Positions 33,355-41,880 of a DNA stretch of 64,000 bases are shown here, in pieces (position 1 is the stretch's first letter; the number at the start of each line of letters is the position of its first letter). Below the pieces are notes generated by a model. That model saw only the letters and a list, made by a program, of their open reading frames with translations, was not told the origin of the DNA and did not search any database. The DNA is from Streptomyces sp. Alt3. Its GTDB lineage: Bacteria > Actinomycetota > Actinomycetes > Streptomycetales > Streptomycetaceae. The position numbers were made by a program, and so were the translations under genes. The stretch lies in assembly GCF_030719215.1 (NCBI RefSeq), contig NZ_CP120984.1:214921-278920 (forward strand), in the 5' to 3' direction.

Positions 33355-34788
33355 TCAGTACATGAAGAGCTGTTCGTGCTCGGGCAGGTCGAAGTGCGTG
33401 ATGCGTCCTTCGTGCCCTGCCTCTTGCAGCTCCTTCGCCTCCTGGGCGCTGCGGACCAGAGCGTGCTCCTCCCGTGCCCGGGACGAAGCGGCTATCAGGC
33501 TTGGGCAGGGGCGCACGATTCCGTACAGGGACCGGCGCCGCTTGCCCTGGGTGTACAGCGGCACCCCGTATGCGTAGGCGGGATCCATCAGCGGGTTGTC
33601 GGGGATTGTGATCCAGAGCTTCTCCTCGCGCCAGGCCCGCTCAGTCACGGCGGCGAGGAGTTCCTTCTTCTGCTGTGTCGACAGCCGGCCCCACCACGCG
33701 TTCGCCGCTCCCACGGCCTGGCGCTCCCGCTCCTCCCGCTCAGCCTCTTCCCGAGCGTGGCGCTGAGCCTTTTCGGCCTTCTCCCGCTCGCGCTGGGCTT
33801 TCTCCTCGGCCCACTTCCGCTCCCACGCTTCCATGCGGATACGGAACTCCTCCGCCTCCTTCTTGGCCCGGCGTTCGGCCTCCTCCGCTCTCTGGATCCG
33901 CTCCCTCTCCTCCAGCTCCTTGCGCCGACGCTCCGCCACCTCCTCCCGTTCCCGCTGGCGCGCCTCACGCTCCTCCTTGGCCGCATCCTGGCGCCGCCGC
34001 ATCGACTCATGCCTCGTCTGCGCGTCGGCCGACTGCAGGGACGTCCACCACCGGCCCCGGCGAAACCGCACCTGCTTGCCGTCCACCACCCGCGGCACGC
34101 GCCGGTAGCGCGGATAGCTCTCCACCGACACCACCTGCCCGCCCAGCACCCACCGAACGAACTGCTGCAGCTGCTCCTCGCGGAAGCCCCAGCCGCCGGC
34201 GGCGTAGTCGAACCCGGCGAGACCGTCGTCCACCATCCAGCCCCCACCCCGGTCCTCCGGTGCCCGCACCCGCACCGCGGGCACCGCGCTGATCCACTGC
34301 GGCGGCTTCTTGTGCGGGGACACCCAGCACACCCGGATGCCCTCACCCCGATAGCGTTCCGTGCGGTACTCGATGTCGTCGTTGGTGATCTGGGACAACT
34401 GGGCCTCCCACGCCATGCGCTGGGTGCCGTCAACAGAGGTGGCCATGACGTCCGCGCGCCACGAACCGTCCGCGGCCGCCACCTCGAGCTCCGCGAACCA
34501 GCCCGCCTCCCGAATCGCGGCTGCCAGCTCCAGCTTGAGCATGTGGTGCTCCCATGACTCGTTCGACAGCTCGCACGAGGGTGGCCGTCCGGGGTCGTGG
34601 CAGAAGAACCGCACTCCGTAGCGGGAGACCTTGGCGTGCAGACCCCACTCACACTGCGGACAGAGGAGCGCAGGGCGGGGGCGGGCTTTGTGGACCTGGG
34701 CCCAGTCCAGGTGGTGCCCGAGGTCGGCGAGGGTGGCATCGAGGCGGCCGTAGTCGGCGTGCAGCGCAGTGAAGGGCATGAATCGCAT
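33355..34788 (-). CDS. CoiA-like nuclease-family protein
   Basis: A 477-residue protein from ATG 34788; ATG 34779 is also possible. The N-terminal 200 residues follow the CoiA pattern: LLCPQCEWGLHAKVSRYGVR with a C-x2-C pair, FFCHDPGRPPSCELSNESWE HHM, then a nuclease-like core WRADVMATSVDGTQRMAWEAQLS, where Asp and ExQ stand for the PD-(D/E)xK residues. Residues 250-380 form a long Glu/Arg coiled coil (REREEVAERRRKELEERERI). The C-terminus is not recognised. CoiA proteins are known from competence and DNA processing. In accessory Streptomyces DNA they may act on incoming DNA. It is divergent from the AbiE-like pair. Confidence 0.72.
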   Translation of the reverse strand: MRFMPFTALHADYGRLDATLADLGHHLDWAQVHKARPRPALLCPQCEWGLHAKVSRYGVRFFCHDPGRPPSCELSNESWEHHMLKLELAAAIREAGWFAELEVAAADGSWRADVMATSVDGTQRMAWEAQLSQITNDDIEYRTERYRGEGIRVCWVSPHKKPPQWISAVPAVRVRAPEDRGGGWMVDDGLAGFDYAAGGWGFREEQLQQFVRWVLGGQVVSVESYPRYRRVPRVVDGKQVRFRRGRWWTSLQSADAQTRHESMRRRQDAAKEEREARQREREEVAERRRKELEERERIQRAEEAERRAKKEAEEFRIRMEAWERKWAEEKAQREREKAEKAQRHAREEAEREERERQAVGAANAWWGRLSTQQKKELLAAVTERAWREEKLWITIPDNPLMDPAYAYGVPLYTQGKRRRSLYGIVRPCPSLIAASSRAREEHALVRSAQEAKELQEAGHEGRITHFDLPEHEQLFMY

Positions 34789-34965
34789 CTCCCTGGCGAT
34801 CCGGCGTTCTCTGTGGCGTACCTGGCACGACAGGAGATACCAGGGCCCACTGACAAGCGCCCTTGACCTGCGCTTGGAGAGACAGCTGGCTCGGAGCTCA
34901 CGGAGCCCGCCGGCCCTCCTGCATCAGGGCTCCTCGGCTGCGCCTCGGCGCGGGACGAGCGATGC

Positions 34966-35028
34966 AGCTTGCTGATCTGGGGGACTTTCCTTGTTGAGGA
35001 AAGTCCCCCAGATCGCGAAGCTTGCTGA
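34966..35028. promoter_or_regulatory. perfect 18-bp hairpin with flanking direct repeats in a divergent promoter region
   Basis: GATCTGGGGGACTTTCCT (34974-34991) and AGGAAAGTCCCCCAGATC (34997-35014) are perfectly complementary with a five-base loop (TGTTG). A ten-base direct repeat AGCTTGCTGA flanks the stem (34966-34975 and 35019-35028). It lies between divergent starts (34788 and 35114), so it is not placed to end either gene. AbiEi antitoxins are known to repress their own operon by binding inverted repeats upstream. This is a good candidate operator for the 35114 operon. A small mobile or structural element is the alternative. Confidence 0.55.
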
Positions 35029-35113
35029 ATCTATCAACTTAACAAGGCCAGGAAAGTTCTAATATTCGGCAAGTTTTTCGATGAGAGCCTACTTGCCATG
35101 GCATGCTGAGGGC

Positions 35114-36268
35114 ATGGAGACGAGCGCACACCAGAGGGAGAAGAACCTGCTTGAGCAGGGGTGTACGCATCTGCAGCAGCTGCTCGGACCCGACTGGGAG
35201 GTCGCTCTGCGACCTGACCAGCTCCCCGGCGGGGACCACGGCTGGGATGCGATGCTCCAGATCAAGTCCGATGACGGCGTCTACGTCTCGCTACTTGTCG
35301 AGGCCCGGCAAAGAGTCACCCCGAAGGACGCTGGCGGAGTCCTGACGTCTATGGCGCATCTCGTACGTCGGGTGAACTCGCACACCCGACTGCTGGTGAT
35401 CTCTCCGTGGATCAGCCCGCTGGCGCAGGAAGCGCTGCGCGCGAACGGAATCGACTACCTGGACCTGACCGGCAACGTTTCCCTGCGTGTGAGTCGGCCC
35501 GCCATTGTCATCCACACCCAGGGCGCTGACCGTGCTCCCGCCGGGCACAGGCCGCCGTCCAGCAAGCCGCTGCTCACCGGCCTCAAGGCCGGCCGACTTG
35601 TACGGCTTCTGGCTGACTTTGCTCCGCCCTACCGCGCCTCAGCACTGGCCCACGGGGCCGATTTGAGCCTGCCCTACGTGTCGCGGTTGCTCGACGCCCT
35701 GGACGATCAACTGCTGATCAAGCGCGACGGCAGGGACATCGTTTCGGTGGACTGGCAGGGGCTGCTGCGGGCCAGGGCAAACCAGACGGACCTCCTGCGC
35801 ACCGCCGAGCCGACCGGCATGCTCGCCCCGAACGGCATCAAAGCAGTGCTGCGCAAGCTGGCGAATATGGCCGACGACGGCACTAACAGCATTCGGCGCG
35901 AGGTTCTGGTTACCGGCTCCTACGCGGCCAGACCTCTGGCGCCGCTGGCCGTCGGAGGACAGCTCATGCTCTACGTCCAAGAGCATGAGCTCAACGTGGA
36001 GGCATGGGCAGATACGCTCGGTCTCATGCCCGTGCCGGAAGGCGCTGACGTGCTGATCCTGCGAGCGAAGGACGACAGCGTGTGGCAGCGGCCGATGCTC
36101 GTCGGCGACATGTGGCAGGTCGGGCTGAGCCAGCTTGCAACGGACTGCCTCTCGGGGCCGGGCCGCATGCCGGCCGAGGGCGAGCAAATCCTGGAATTCA
36201 TGGCCGACCACGAACATGTCTGGCGCAGATCTGATCTTTCACGCCGGGACGAGCCCACCCGCTTCTAG
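35114..36268 (+). CDS. AbiEi-like antitoxin / wHTH regulator of a type IV TA system
   Basis: A 384-residue protein starting at ATG 35114 (METSAHQREKNLLEQG). The N-terminal third has a restriction-endonuclease-like look (WDAMLQIKSDDGVYVSLLVE, then HLVRRVNSHTRLLVISPWIS and ALRANGIDYLDLTGNVSL). A winged helix follows (LVRLLADFAPPYRASALAHG, SLPYVSRLLDALDDQLLI), then a C-terminal domain (REVLVTGSYAARPLAPLAVG). The order matches AbiEi-family antitoxin regulators. A nucleotidyltransferase gene follows after 27 bases on the same strand. In type IV systems the two proteins do not touch; the antitoxin opposes the toxin effect and represses the operon. The assignment relies on domain order and neighbour. 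Confidence 0.65.
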   Translation: METSAHQREKNLLEQGCTHLQQLLGPDWEVALRPDQLPGGDHGWDAMLQIKSDDGVYVSLLVEARQRVTPKDAGGVLTSMAHLVRRVNSHTRLLVISPWISPLAQEALRANGIDYLDLTGNVSLRVSRPAIVIHTQGADRAPAGHRPPSSKPLLTGLKAGRLVRLLADFAPPYRASALAHGADLSLPYVSRLLDALDDQLLIKRDGRDIVSVDWQGLLRARANQTDLLRTAEPTGMLAPNGIKAVLRKLANMADDGTNSIRREVLVTGSYAARPLAPLAVGGQLMLYVQEHELNVEAWADTLGLMPVPEGADVLILRAKDDSVWQRPMLVGDMWQVGLSQLATDCLSGPGRMPAEGEQILEFMADHEHVWRRSDLSRRDEPTRF

Positions 36269-36295
36269 ACTTGCGCCACGTCCGGAGGGGGAACG

Positions 36296-37231
36296 ATGTC
36301 GCAAGCAGCAGCAGGCACCGATGAAGGCGAACTGAACCAAGCCGCCCGCAAGGTGCTCCTGGACGCGCTCATCGCATTGGAGAACCACCGAGAGGCGCTC
36401 ACCGTCGTCGGTGCCCAAGCCGTGTACCTCCGCACCATCGAGGCGGCCATCAGCAGCGCCTCCTACACGTCCGACGGCGACATCAGCATCGACCCAGAAG
36501 TCCTGGGCGAACAGCCGCTGCTCGAGGAAGCAATGCATGCTGCCGGCTTCACCCTCAAGCTCGACAAGAACGGCAAGCGGCAGGTCGGCCTATGGGAACG
36601 CACCGAACAGGTGGGCGAGGTTGAAGTCAGCGTAGAGGTCGATCTCCTCGTCCCCTCGAACCTGGCGCCGGCCTCGAAGAAGAGGCGCAGCACCGAGATG
36701 CCGCCACACGACGGCTGGGCCGCCAAGAAGGTCCCCGGCCTCGAGGTGGCAGCCGTGGACCGCTCGCTGATGACCATCTCCAGCCTCACACCGGACGACG
36801 ACCGCAGCGTGCAAGCGTACGTAGCCGGACCCGCGGCGCTTCTCGTGGCCAAGGCGTACAAGCTGCACGAACGGATCATCGATGCCGAGAAGGGGAGGGC
36901 AGACCGGCTATCCGCCAAGGACGCCGGCGACATCTACCGGATCATGTCGAACGTTCCAGCCCGTCAGGTAAGGAGCTCCTTCGCGACGCTCTGCAAAGAC
37001 CCGCGGGTAGGCACTGTAGCTACCGAAGGACTGCGCCTCCTTCGTCAACTCTTCGGTGCGGCTGCCACACCCGGTACCGAACTAGCCGTCAAAGCAATGG
37101 CCGGAGACATCCCAGAAAGCCGCATTCGCGTACTCGTCCCGACTTTTGTTGCTGGCTTGGCGGCGCCTGATACTGGTGCAGTTGCAGGGCCCCACCCTCC
37201 CCGGATCGGCCGACAGCCCGCGCCAGAGTAG
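36296..37231 (+). CDS. AbiEii/AbiGii-like nucleotidyltransferase toxin
   Basis: A 311-residue protein starting at ATG 36296 (MSQAAAGTDEGELNQAARKV) with GGAGGGGG upstream. The nucleotidyltransferase core is visible: LTVVGAQAVYLRTIEAAISS (Gly-Ala in place of the usual GG/GS) and then SYTSDGDISIDPEV near residues 57-69, with the acidic D60-x-D62 pair that binds metal. Next come EVEVSVEVDLLVPSN and a helical half (ALLVAKAYKLHERIIDAEKG, RLSAKDAGDIYRIM). AbiEii toxins attach nucleotides to tRNA or other targets. The tail after about residue 290 is Pro-rich. It is coupled in order with the AbiEi-like gene. Confidence 0.7.
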   Translation: MSQAAAGTDEGELNQAARKVLLDALIALENHREALTVVGAQAVYLRTIEAAISSASYTSDGDISIDPEVLGEQPLLEEAMHAAGFTLKLDKNGKRQVGLWERTEQVGEVEVSVEVDLLVPSNLAPASKKRRSTEMPPHDGWAAKKVPGLEVAAVDRSLMTISSLTPDDDRSVQAYVAGPAALLVAKAYKLHERIIDAEKGRADRLSAKDAGDIYRIMSNVPARQVRSSFATLCKDPRVGTVATEGLRLLRQLFGAAATPGTELAVKAMAGDIPESRIRVLVPTFVAGLAAPDTGAVAGPHPPRIGRQPAPE

Positions 37232-37426
37232 AAGCACACGTAAGGGCAGACGCACCAGCCCCCTTCACAAGGCTGCTCGGCTTGTGGGCCGAAGAGCGTG
37301 CGGTGTCAGTCGTACGCCGGCGAGTTCCAATGAGGGCTCCGCCTACCAGGCCGGCCTACGCAGGCCTCACTCTGGGCGCGGGTGAAAATCGGGATACAAG
37401 GTGCCGCTTCTGCGGGACCATGAGCC

Positions 37427-37555
37427 ATGTCGAAAGACCGAATCCCCGTGCCGCCGTACGTTGCCCAATCCCTCCGTCAGATCAACGGATGGATCAGAGA
37501 TACAGATGAGACCTGCCCCGAAGTGGAGGAAGGCAGCAGCTTGAGCGGCGATGAC
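37427..37555 (+). pseudogene. 5' fragment of a gene split by nested IS elements
   Basis: ATG 37427 starts a frame of 43 codons (MSKDRIPVPPYVAQSLRQIN, then GWIRDTDETCPEVEEGSSLS and GDD) that runs directly into the IS3-family element at 37556. The last codon GAC is the target duplication. Deleting the element and one GAC joins this frame, without any shift, to the frame starting GCC at 40632. So this is the true start of the 258-residue protein whose 3' end is at 40632-41279. The element's first orf begins only 72 bases later. Confidence 0.8.
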
Positions 37556-37627
37556 GGGCCTTGACCCCGGATGTTGGACACACGAGACACTGGATCCTGA
37601 GGATCTGAGAACGGACATCTCGTGGTC

Positions 37628-37927
37628 ATGAAGAACTACCCGCCACAGTTCAAGGCGGACGCGGTCGCGCTGTACGAGTCGCGGCCGGAAGCGACGATCA
37701 GGTCGGTCGCAGCCGATCTGGGGATCAACCCGGAGACGCTGCGGAGCTGGGTCCGGGCAGCCGGGGTGAGCCGTCCCCGAGGGCGGCGGACACAGGAACC
37801 AGGCCTGCCGCCGGCACCGCTGGAGGCGGAGAACGCCGCCTTGCGGAAGAAGGTCCGTGAGCTGGAGGAGGAACGGGAGATCCTGCGCAAAGCGGCGAAG
37901 TATTTCGCCGGGGAGACGCGCTGGTGA
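37628..37927 (+). CDS. IS3-family transposase OrfA (helix-turn-helix), copy 1
   Basis: A 99-residue protein starting at ATG 37628 (MKNYPPQFKADAVALYESRP); GTG 37622 is in frame. It has the IS3 OrfA pattern: RSVAADLGINPETLRSWVRA as helix-turn-helix and a leucine-zipper-like end (LEAENAALRKKVRELEEERE, ILRKAAKYFAGETRW). The stop TGA (37925-37927) is also the target duplication of the ISAzo13 element, so OrfA is complete while OrfB is cut off from its start. Confidence 0.88.
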   Translation: MKNYPPQFKADAVALYESRPEATIRSVAADLGINPETLRSWVRAAGVSRPRGRRTQEPGLPPAPLEAENAALRKKVRELEEEREILRKAAKYFAGETRW

Positions 37928-39697
37928 GGACCCGTAATTTAACTACTGCTTGAGTTGATCTCGTCGTGGTGCTCGATCAGGCGCTTCAAGGCTTCGAGCG
38001 TACGGGGAGGGTGGGGCCTGTGGAGGACGAGGACTCTGGCGAGCTCGGGTCCGGCGAAGGCCAGCATCGGTTTGGACCTCCCGGCGTGGTAGCTCAGCAC
38101 GTTGCGCTTGCGGCCCATCAGTTCGGCCGCGAGAGTCAAGGTGACGGTGTTGCGGCTGCGGAGCACGGCGACCAGGACCCGGTGGCGGTGATCGAGGGTC
38201 CCGAAACCGGGGTTACGTCCGCGACCGTCCCTGTCTGCGCTCTGGCGTTCGGCTTCGGTCAAGAGCAGTTGGCACGGTTCGAGCTGGAGCACGAGCTGCT
38301 CGAAGTGTTCTCGGGTCATGCCAGTGAGTGCGGGGTGGGTGAGGAGGAAGGTGGCCCCGGCCGGGATCGGAGGGCCCGACTCGGCCCGTGAATCTTCCGG
38401 AGGCTGCTGGCCGGGGTTCTGCGGGGCGATGGTGTAGTTCCACTCACCATGAAACTCATCGCGTTCGACGCGTCGCTCGGCGCTCTGGCGTTCGGCTCGG
38501 GTGAGCACGCGCCCGGTGGGGTATGCGTTCTCGTCCAGCACGGCCTGGACGGTCAGTCCGGTGCTGGTGCGGGTGGCCGAGATGGTCTCCAGCAGTACCT
38601 CGTAGCTGGTCAGCGGCTGCCCGCGCAGGCTGTGGGTGATCCGGGAGAACAGACGATGCTCCACCTTGTTCCATTTTGAAGTACCTGGTGGGAAGTGCAT
38701 GACGGTGATACTCAGCCCGGACTGGTCGGCGAAGTCGGCCAGGCCCATTTTGAACAGGCGGGAGTCCGCCGAGTTGGCCCCTCCGGCATCGGCGGTGACG
38801 AGCAAGCGATCGGTGCTGGGATAATCGAGGCGCCCTTGGACCTTCCACCAGCGGCGCAGGGACTCCACCGCGAAGGCAGCGGTGTTGCGGTCGGTGCCCA
38901 CATTCACCCAGCCGCTGTCGCGGCCCAGGTCGTAGATGCCGTATGGAATGGCGAACGGGGTGTCGGGGCGGAAGAAGTCGTGATCCGGAGCGGTGATCGG
39001 TTGCCCTTTGGGGCGGTAGGTGCGGCCGCGGCGTGCGAAGTCGCCGATCGGTTCCTTCTGCTTCGCATCCACACTCACCACCGGCAGGCCCTGCGACAGG
39101 AAACGTTCGGCAGCGGTGTTGATGTGACGGAACTGGGCGTCTCGGTCGGGCACCTGACTGCCGGCCCGCGTCTTGGCCATGCCCTGCAGACTGAAGCCCA
39201 TCGCACGCAGCAGACCACCGACTACCGGGGCACTGACCGGATGACCAGCAACGGTCAATTCCTGGGACAAGTCCCGCAGCGAGGCGGTGGTCCAGCGCAA
39301 CGGGCACACTGGATCACCCACCGCACGCGGCTCGATCAGCAACTCGAGAGCCGCCAGCAGACCAGGGTCGCGCTCGGCAGCGGACTTACGCCCGCCGCCC
39401 GGTCTACGGATCCGCCCCAACACTGTTGCTCCGAGCGCGAGTTCCGCACGCCCTCGTGCCACAGTCGACTCCGAAACCTCCGCCAGCCTGGCCACGGCCG
39501 CGATCCCCCCATGCCCCAGAGCCTCCGCCTCGGAAGCCAGATACAGACGGCGCTGCCGCTCGTCCAGATGCGGCAGCACCACCGCGAACTTCGTATCCAG
39601 CACCGTCAGGACTTCATCCGCAATGGCCACAACAGCCCAACTGCATCGAGTCGCGGAGGTATCGGCCAGAAACCGGCAGTAGTTAAATTACGGGTCC
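37928..39697 (-). mobile_element. ISAzo13-family element nested in the IS3 copy
   Basis: Perfect 21-bp inverted repeats: GGACCCGTAATTTAACTACTG at 37928-37948 and its complement ending at 39697. The 3-bp target TGA is duplicated (37925-37927 and 39698-39700). Comparison with the intact IS3 copy (CTGGTGAACCGC at about 45158-45169) proves the exact borders. Length is 1,770 bp with one transposase gene on the minus strand. Confidence 0.93.
37939..39630 (-). CDS. ISAzo13-family transposase
   Basis: A 563-residue protein from the start at 39630. Pattern: LATLDTKFAVV-like N-terminus (LTVLDTKFAVVLPHLDERQR), the helix-turn-helix VARLAEVSESTVARGRAELA, then the catalytic domain with VSVDAKQKEPIGDFARRGRT (first Asp), DSGWVNVGTDRNTAAFAVES, LLVTADAGGANSADSR (second Asp), and HFPPGTSKWNKVEHRLFSRI (Glu). 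The C-terminal 100 residues are basic (YHAGRSKPMLAFAGPELARV). The gene looks whole and could be active. The stop lies inside the left inverted repeat. Confidence 0.92.
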   Translation of the reverse strand: MAIADEVLTVLDTKFAVVLPHLDERQRRLYLASEAEALGHGGIAAVARLAEVSESTVARGRAELALGATVLGRIRRPGGGRKSAAERDPGLLAALELLIEPRAVGDPVCPLRWTTASLRDLSQELTVAGHPVSAPVVGGLLRAMGFSLQGMAKTRAGSQVPDRDAQFRHINTAAERFLSQGLPVVSVDAKQKEPIGDFARRGRTYRPKGQPITAPDHDFFRPDTPFAIPYGIYDLGRDSGWVNVGTDRNTAAFAVESLRRWWKVQGRLDYPSTDRLLVTADAGGANSADSRLFKMGLADFADQSGLSITVMHFPPGTSKWNKVEHRLFSRITHSLRGQPLTSYEVLLETISATRTSTGLTVQAVLDENAYPTGRVLTRAERQSAERRVERDEFHGEWNYTIAPQNPGQQPPEDSRAESGPPIPAGATFLLTHPALTGMTREHFEQLVLQLEPCQLLLTEAERQSADRDGRGRNPGFGTLDHRHRVLVAVLRSRNTVTLTLAAELMGRKRNVLSYHAGRSKPMLAFAGPELARVLVLHRPHPPRTLEALKRLIEHHDEINSSSS

Positions 39698-39699
39698 TG

Positions 39700-40599
39700 A
39701 ACCGCTTCCAGTGTGTCGCCGACCTCCAGCGCCGTCACGGCGTGAAGCGGCTCTGCAGCATCCTCGGTGTCAGCCGCTCGAGCTTCTACTACTGGCGGCG
39801 GACGGCTGCGGACCGGGCCGCCCGGCAGGTGGCCGACGCCCGCCTGGCCGCCCGGATACGGGCGGTGCACCAGGAATCGGACGGCACCTACGGAGCCCCG
39901 AGGATCACCGCCGAGCTCCGCGAGGAGAACGGTGTCGCGGTCAATCACAAGCGCGTCGCCCGGATCATGCGGGCGTCCGGGATCGAAGGAATCCGGTTGC
40001 GCCGCCGGCACCGCACCACTGTCCCCGACCCGGCCGCCGCCAAGGCCCCGGACCTGATCGGCCGCGACTTCACCGCAGGCCAGCCGAACACGAAGTACGT
40101 CGGCGACATCACCTACCTGCCCATCGAGGGCGGGAAGTTCTGCTACCTGGCGACCGTCATCGACCTCGCATCACGCCGTCTGGCCGGCTGGGCGATCGCC
40201 GACCACATGCGCGCGGACCTCGTCACCGACGCCCTGACCGCAGCGATCCGAACCCGCGGCAGCCTCGCCGGATCGATCATGCACACCGACCACGGAGCCC
40301 AGTACACGAGCAAAATCTTCGCCGAAGCCTGCAGGTCAGCAGGGGTGCGGCGAAGCATGAGCGCGGTCGGGTCCAGCGCGGACAACGCACTCGCCGAATC
40401 CTTCAACGCGACCTTCAAACGCGAGACCCTGCAAGGACGAAAAAGCTGGCCGACCGAGCGCGAGGCCCGACTCGACGCTTTCCGATGGCTCCACCGCTAC
40501 AACACCCGACGCCGACACTCCCGCCTCGGACAACGATCACCCATCGCCTTCGAGAACGCCCTCCACCGCACACCAACTACGCTGCCACAAGCCGCATAA
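39700..40599 (+). pseudogene. IS3-family transposase OrfB copy 1, start removed by insertion
   Basis: About 299 residues identical in plan to OrfB of copy 2 (NRFQCVADLQRRHGVKRLCS, then the DDE core TKYVGDITYLPIEGGKFCYL, GSIMHTDHGAQYTSKIFAEA and SADNALAESFNATFKRETLQ). The native GTG start, which overlaps the OrfA stop, was separated from it by the ISAzo13 insertion. The frame continues into that element's right end without a proper start. One replacement relative to copy 2 is visible (TAGQPNTKY versus TADRPNTKY). Confidence 0.85.
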
Positions 40600-40631
40600 C
40601 CCGTGTTCAGAATTCGGGGTCAAGGCCCGAC

Positions 40632-41279
40632 GCCCGGGTTCCCACGCTTATGGTGTCGAGCGCTGCGTATCAGTGCTTCACGCACGCGGCAGACCACCTG
40701 CACGCGGTTCAGGCCCTGCTCTTCGAAGCGAGAGTCATCCACTCCTACGCCCCGTACAGTCTGCTGCGCGCAGCCGTCGAAGCCGCAGGAGAGGCGATCT
40801 GGCTGCTGGAACCCGCCAGCCGCGATGAGCGAATACGGCGATGCCTGAAACGGGCCTACGAAAACGTCCGCCAAGGCAAGGACTTCATGGACCTTTCCGG
40901 ACTCCAGACCTCCGGCCGACCGCACGCCGAACGCGTAGAGGAGATCAGGAGCCTCGCAGTGGAGAACAGACTGGACCCGCACGACATCTGTGGCCGATGG
41001 AGCACGCAGCGGCAGCTGGCGTTCGTGGACCAGGTCGCGGGAGACGGAAAGGAGACCCTTGCCCAAAACCTCTGGCAGATTTGCAGCGGCTTCGCACACG
41101 GCAGGGAATGGGCCACGCTAGGGGTGCTAGAGCGGAGCGTCGAAAGCCAGGTGGGCAACGTGGTCCAAGTACGTCTCTCCAGCTCCACCGACGTACTCCT
41201 CAACATGCTCTACGCAGCGACACAACTGACGGCAAGGGCGAAAGCACTCTACGACGACAGAAGGACGTGCCACCGCTAG
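40632..41279 (+). pseudogene. 3' part of the IS-split gene, HEPN-like helical protein
   Basis: The 215 codons continue the frame begun at 37427: ARVPTLMVSSAAYQCFTHAA, HLHAVQALLFEARVIHSYAP, YSLLRAAVEAAGEAIWLLEP, then LAQNLWQICSGFAHGREWAT. The whole protein would be 258 residues and all helical. The helix pair with SLLRAAVEAA and the SGFAHG segment resemble HEPN-like or AbiV-type proteins, but the R-x4-H motif is not clear. An ATG at 40650 might still start a shortened product. The gene followed the AbiE-like pair before the insertion. Confidence 0.7.
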
Positions 41280-41635
41280 TCCATCCGGGGGAGGCACTCA
41301 GGAGCTTGGTGTTCCATGTTCACAAGAAACGGACAGCACCGTTGTTCCATCGGTATGCCACAGTCCCTGCCGCTTTGCCAGGACCGGAGATACCAGAACA
41401 TCCAGTCGATCAACGCTCAGCTGACGCTAACTCAACCGGCCAGCCGTATGCAGCGGTCCGACAATCAATCGCCCTGAGTTCGCGCATGACATGGGCCTGC
41501 TGCCCAAGCAGCGGGCCCATGGTGTGTGGAGCGCCCATCATCAGGCGGAAGGTAGCTCTAGCTGGACGGCGAATGTCATCGCTCTCCGGTCTCCCTCCGT
41601 ACCGCCCCAACATCGAAGGGCTGGCGTCAGCATGA
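41280..41635. other. intergenic region with a terminator-like hairpin
   Basis: About 355 bases between converging genes and without a convincing frame. The main structure is the hairpin at 41491-41520, described separately. Confidence 0.4.
41491..41520. terminator. hairpin between convergent genes
   Basis: ATGGGCCTGCTGC (41491-41503) pairs with GCAGCGGGCCCAT (41508-41520) with one mismatch and a CCAA loop. There is no U tract, as is usual for Streptomyces terminators. It may end transcription of the IS-split gene from the left and of the small membrane gene (41636-41842) from the right. Confidence 0.5.
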
Positions 41636-41842
41636 TCACCGGCCAGACAAGAAGGGGGCGAGCGCCGCGGTCACAGCGGCGGCAACGGTGAGCACAGCGG
41701 CGAAAGCGGCGGCCCCCCGCATGAGGGCGGCGGGGTATGTGGCGCCGTCCAGGCGGGCGAGCTTACTTGCCCCGGCAGCGGTAAGCAGGGCGAGGATGAC
41801 CACGAGTGCAGCGGTGAACACGACGACGGCCGGCTCCGGCAT
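41636..41842 (-). CDS. small two-helix membrane protein divergent from the STAND gene
   Basis: A 68-residue protein starting at ATG 41842 (MPEPAVVVFTAALVVILALL). Two hydrophobic helices (VVVFTAALVVILALLTAAG and AAFAAVLTVAAAVTAALAPF) are joined by a short polar loop (SKLARLDGATYPAALMRG). A longer frame to 41995 overlaps the STAND gene and is unlikely. The start is 38 bases from the nearest possible STAND start, so the two may share a control region. A hydrophobic small gene also lies opposite the other STAND gene at 19114. The function is unknown. Confidence 0.6.
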   Translation of the reverse strand: MPEPAVVVFTAALVVILALLTAAGASKLARLDGATYPAALMRGAAAFAAVLTVAAAVTAALAPFLSGR

Positions 41843-41880
41843 GACGATCTCCAAGAATTTGGAAGCGTTGACGTGACCGA

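Larger units (their letters stand above)
37556..40628 (+). mobile_element. IS3-family element copy 1 (1,300 bp) interrupted by an ISAzo13-family element
   Basis: The ends are GGGCCTTGACCCCGG (37556 on) and CGGGGTCAAGGCCC (ending 40628), a 14-bp inverted repeat. A 3-bp target duplication GAC flanks it (37553-37555 and 40629-40631). Without the inserted ISAzo13 element and its TGA duplication, the length is exactly 1,300 bp, the same as the intact copy at 44794-46093. The copies differ by a few bases only. The insertion hits the orfA/orfB overlap, so this copy cannot make a normal transposase. Confidence 0.92.

Noticed and set aside
39711..41279. A single 522-codon gene across the IS3 end
   Set aside because: Its first half is an alternate frame of the IS3 OrfB. 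Only the part after 40632 is real, and it belongs to the gene beginning at 37427.
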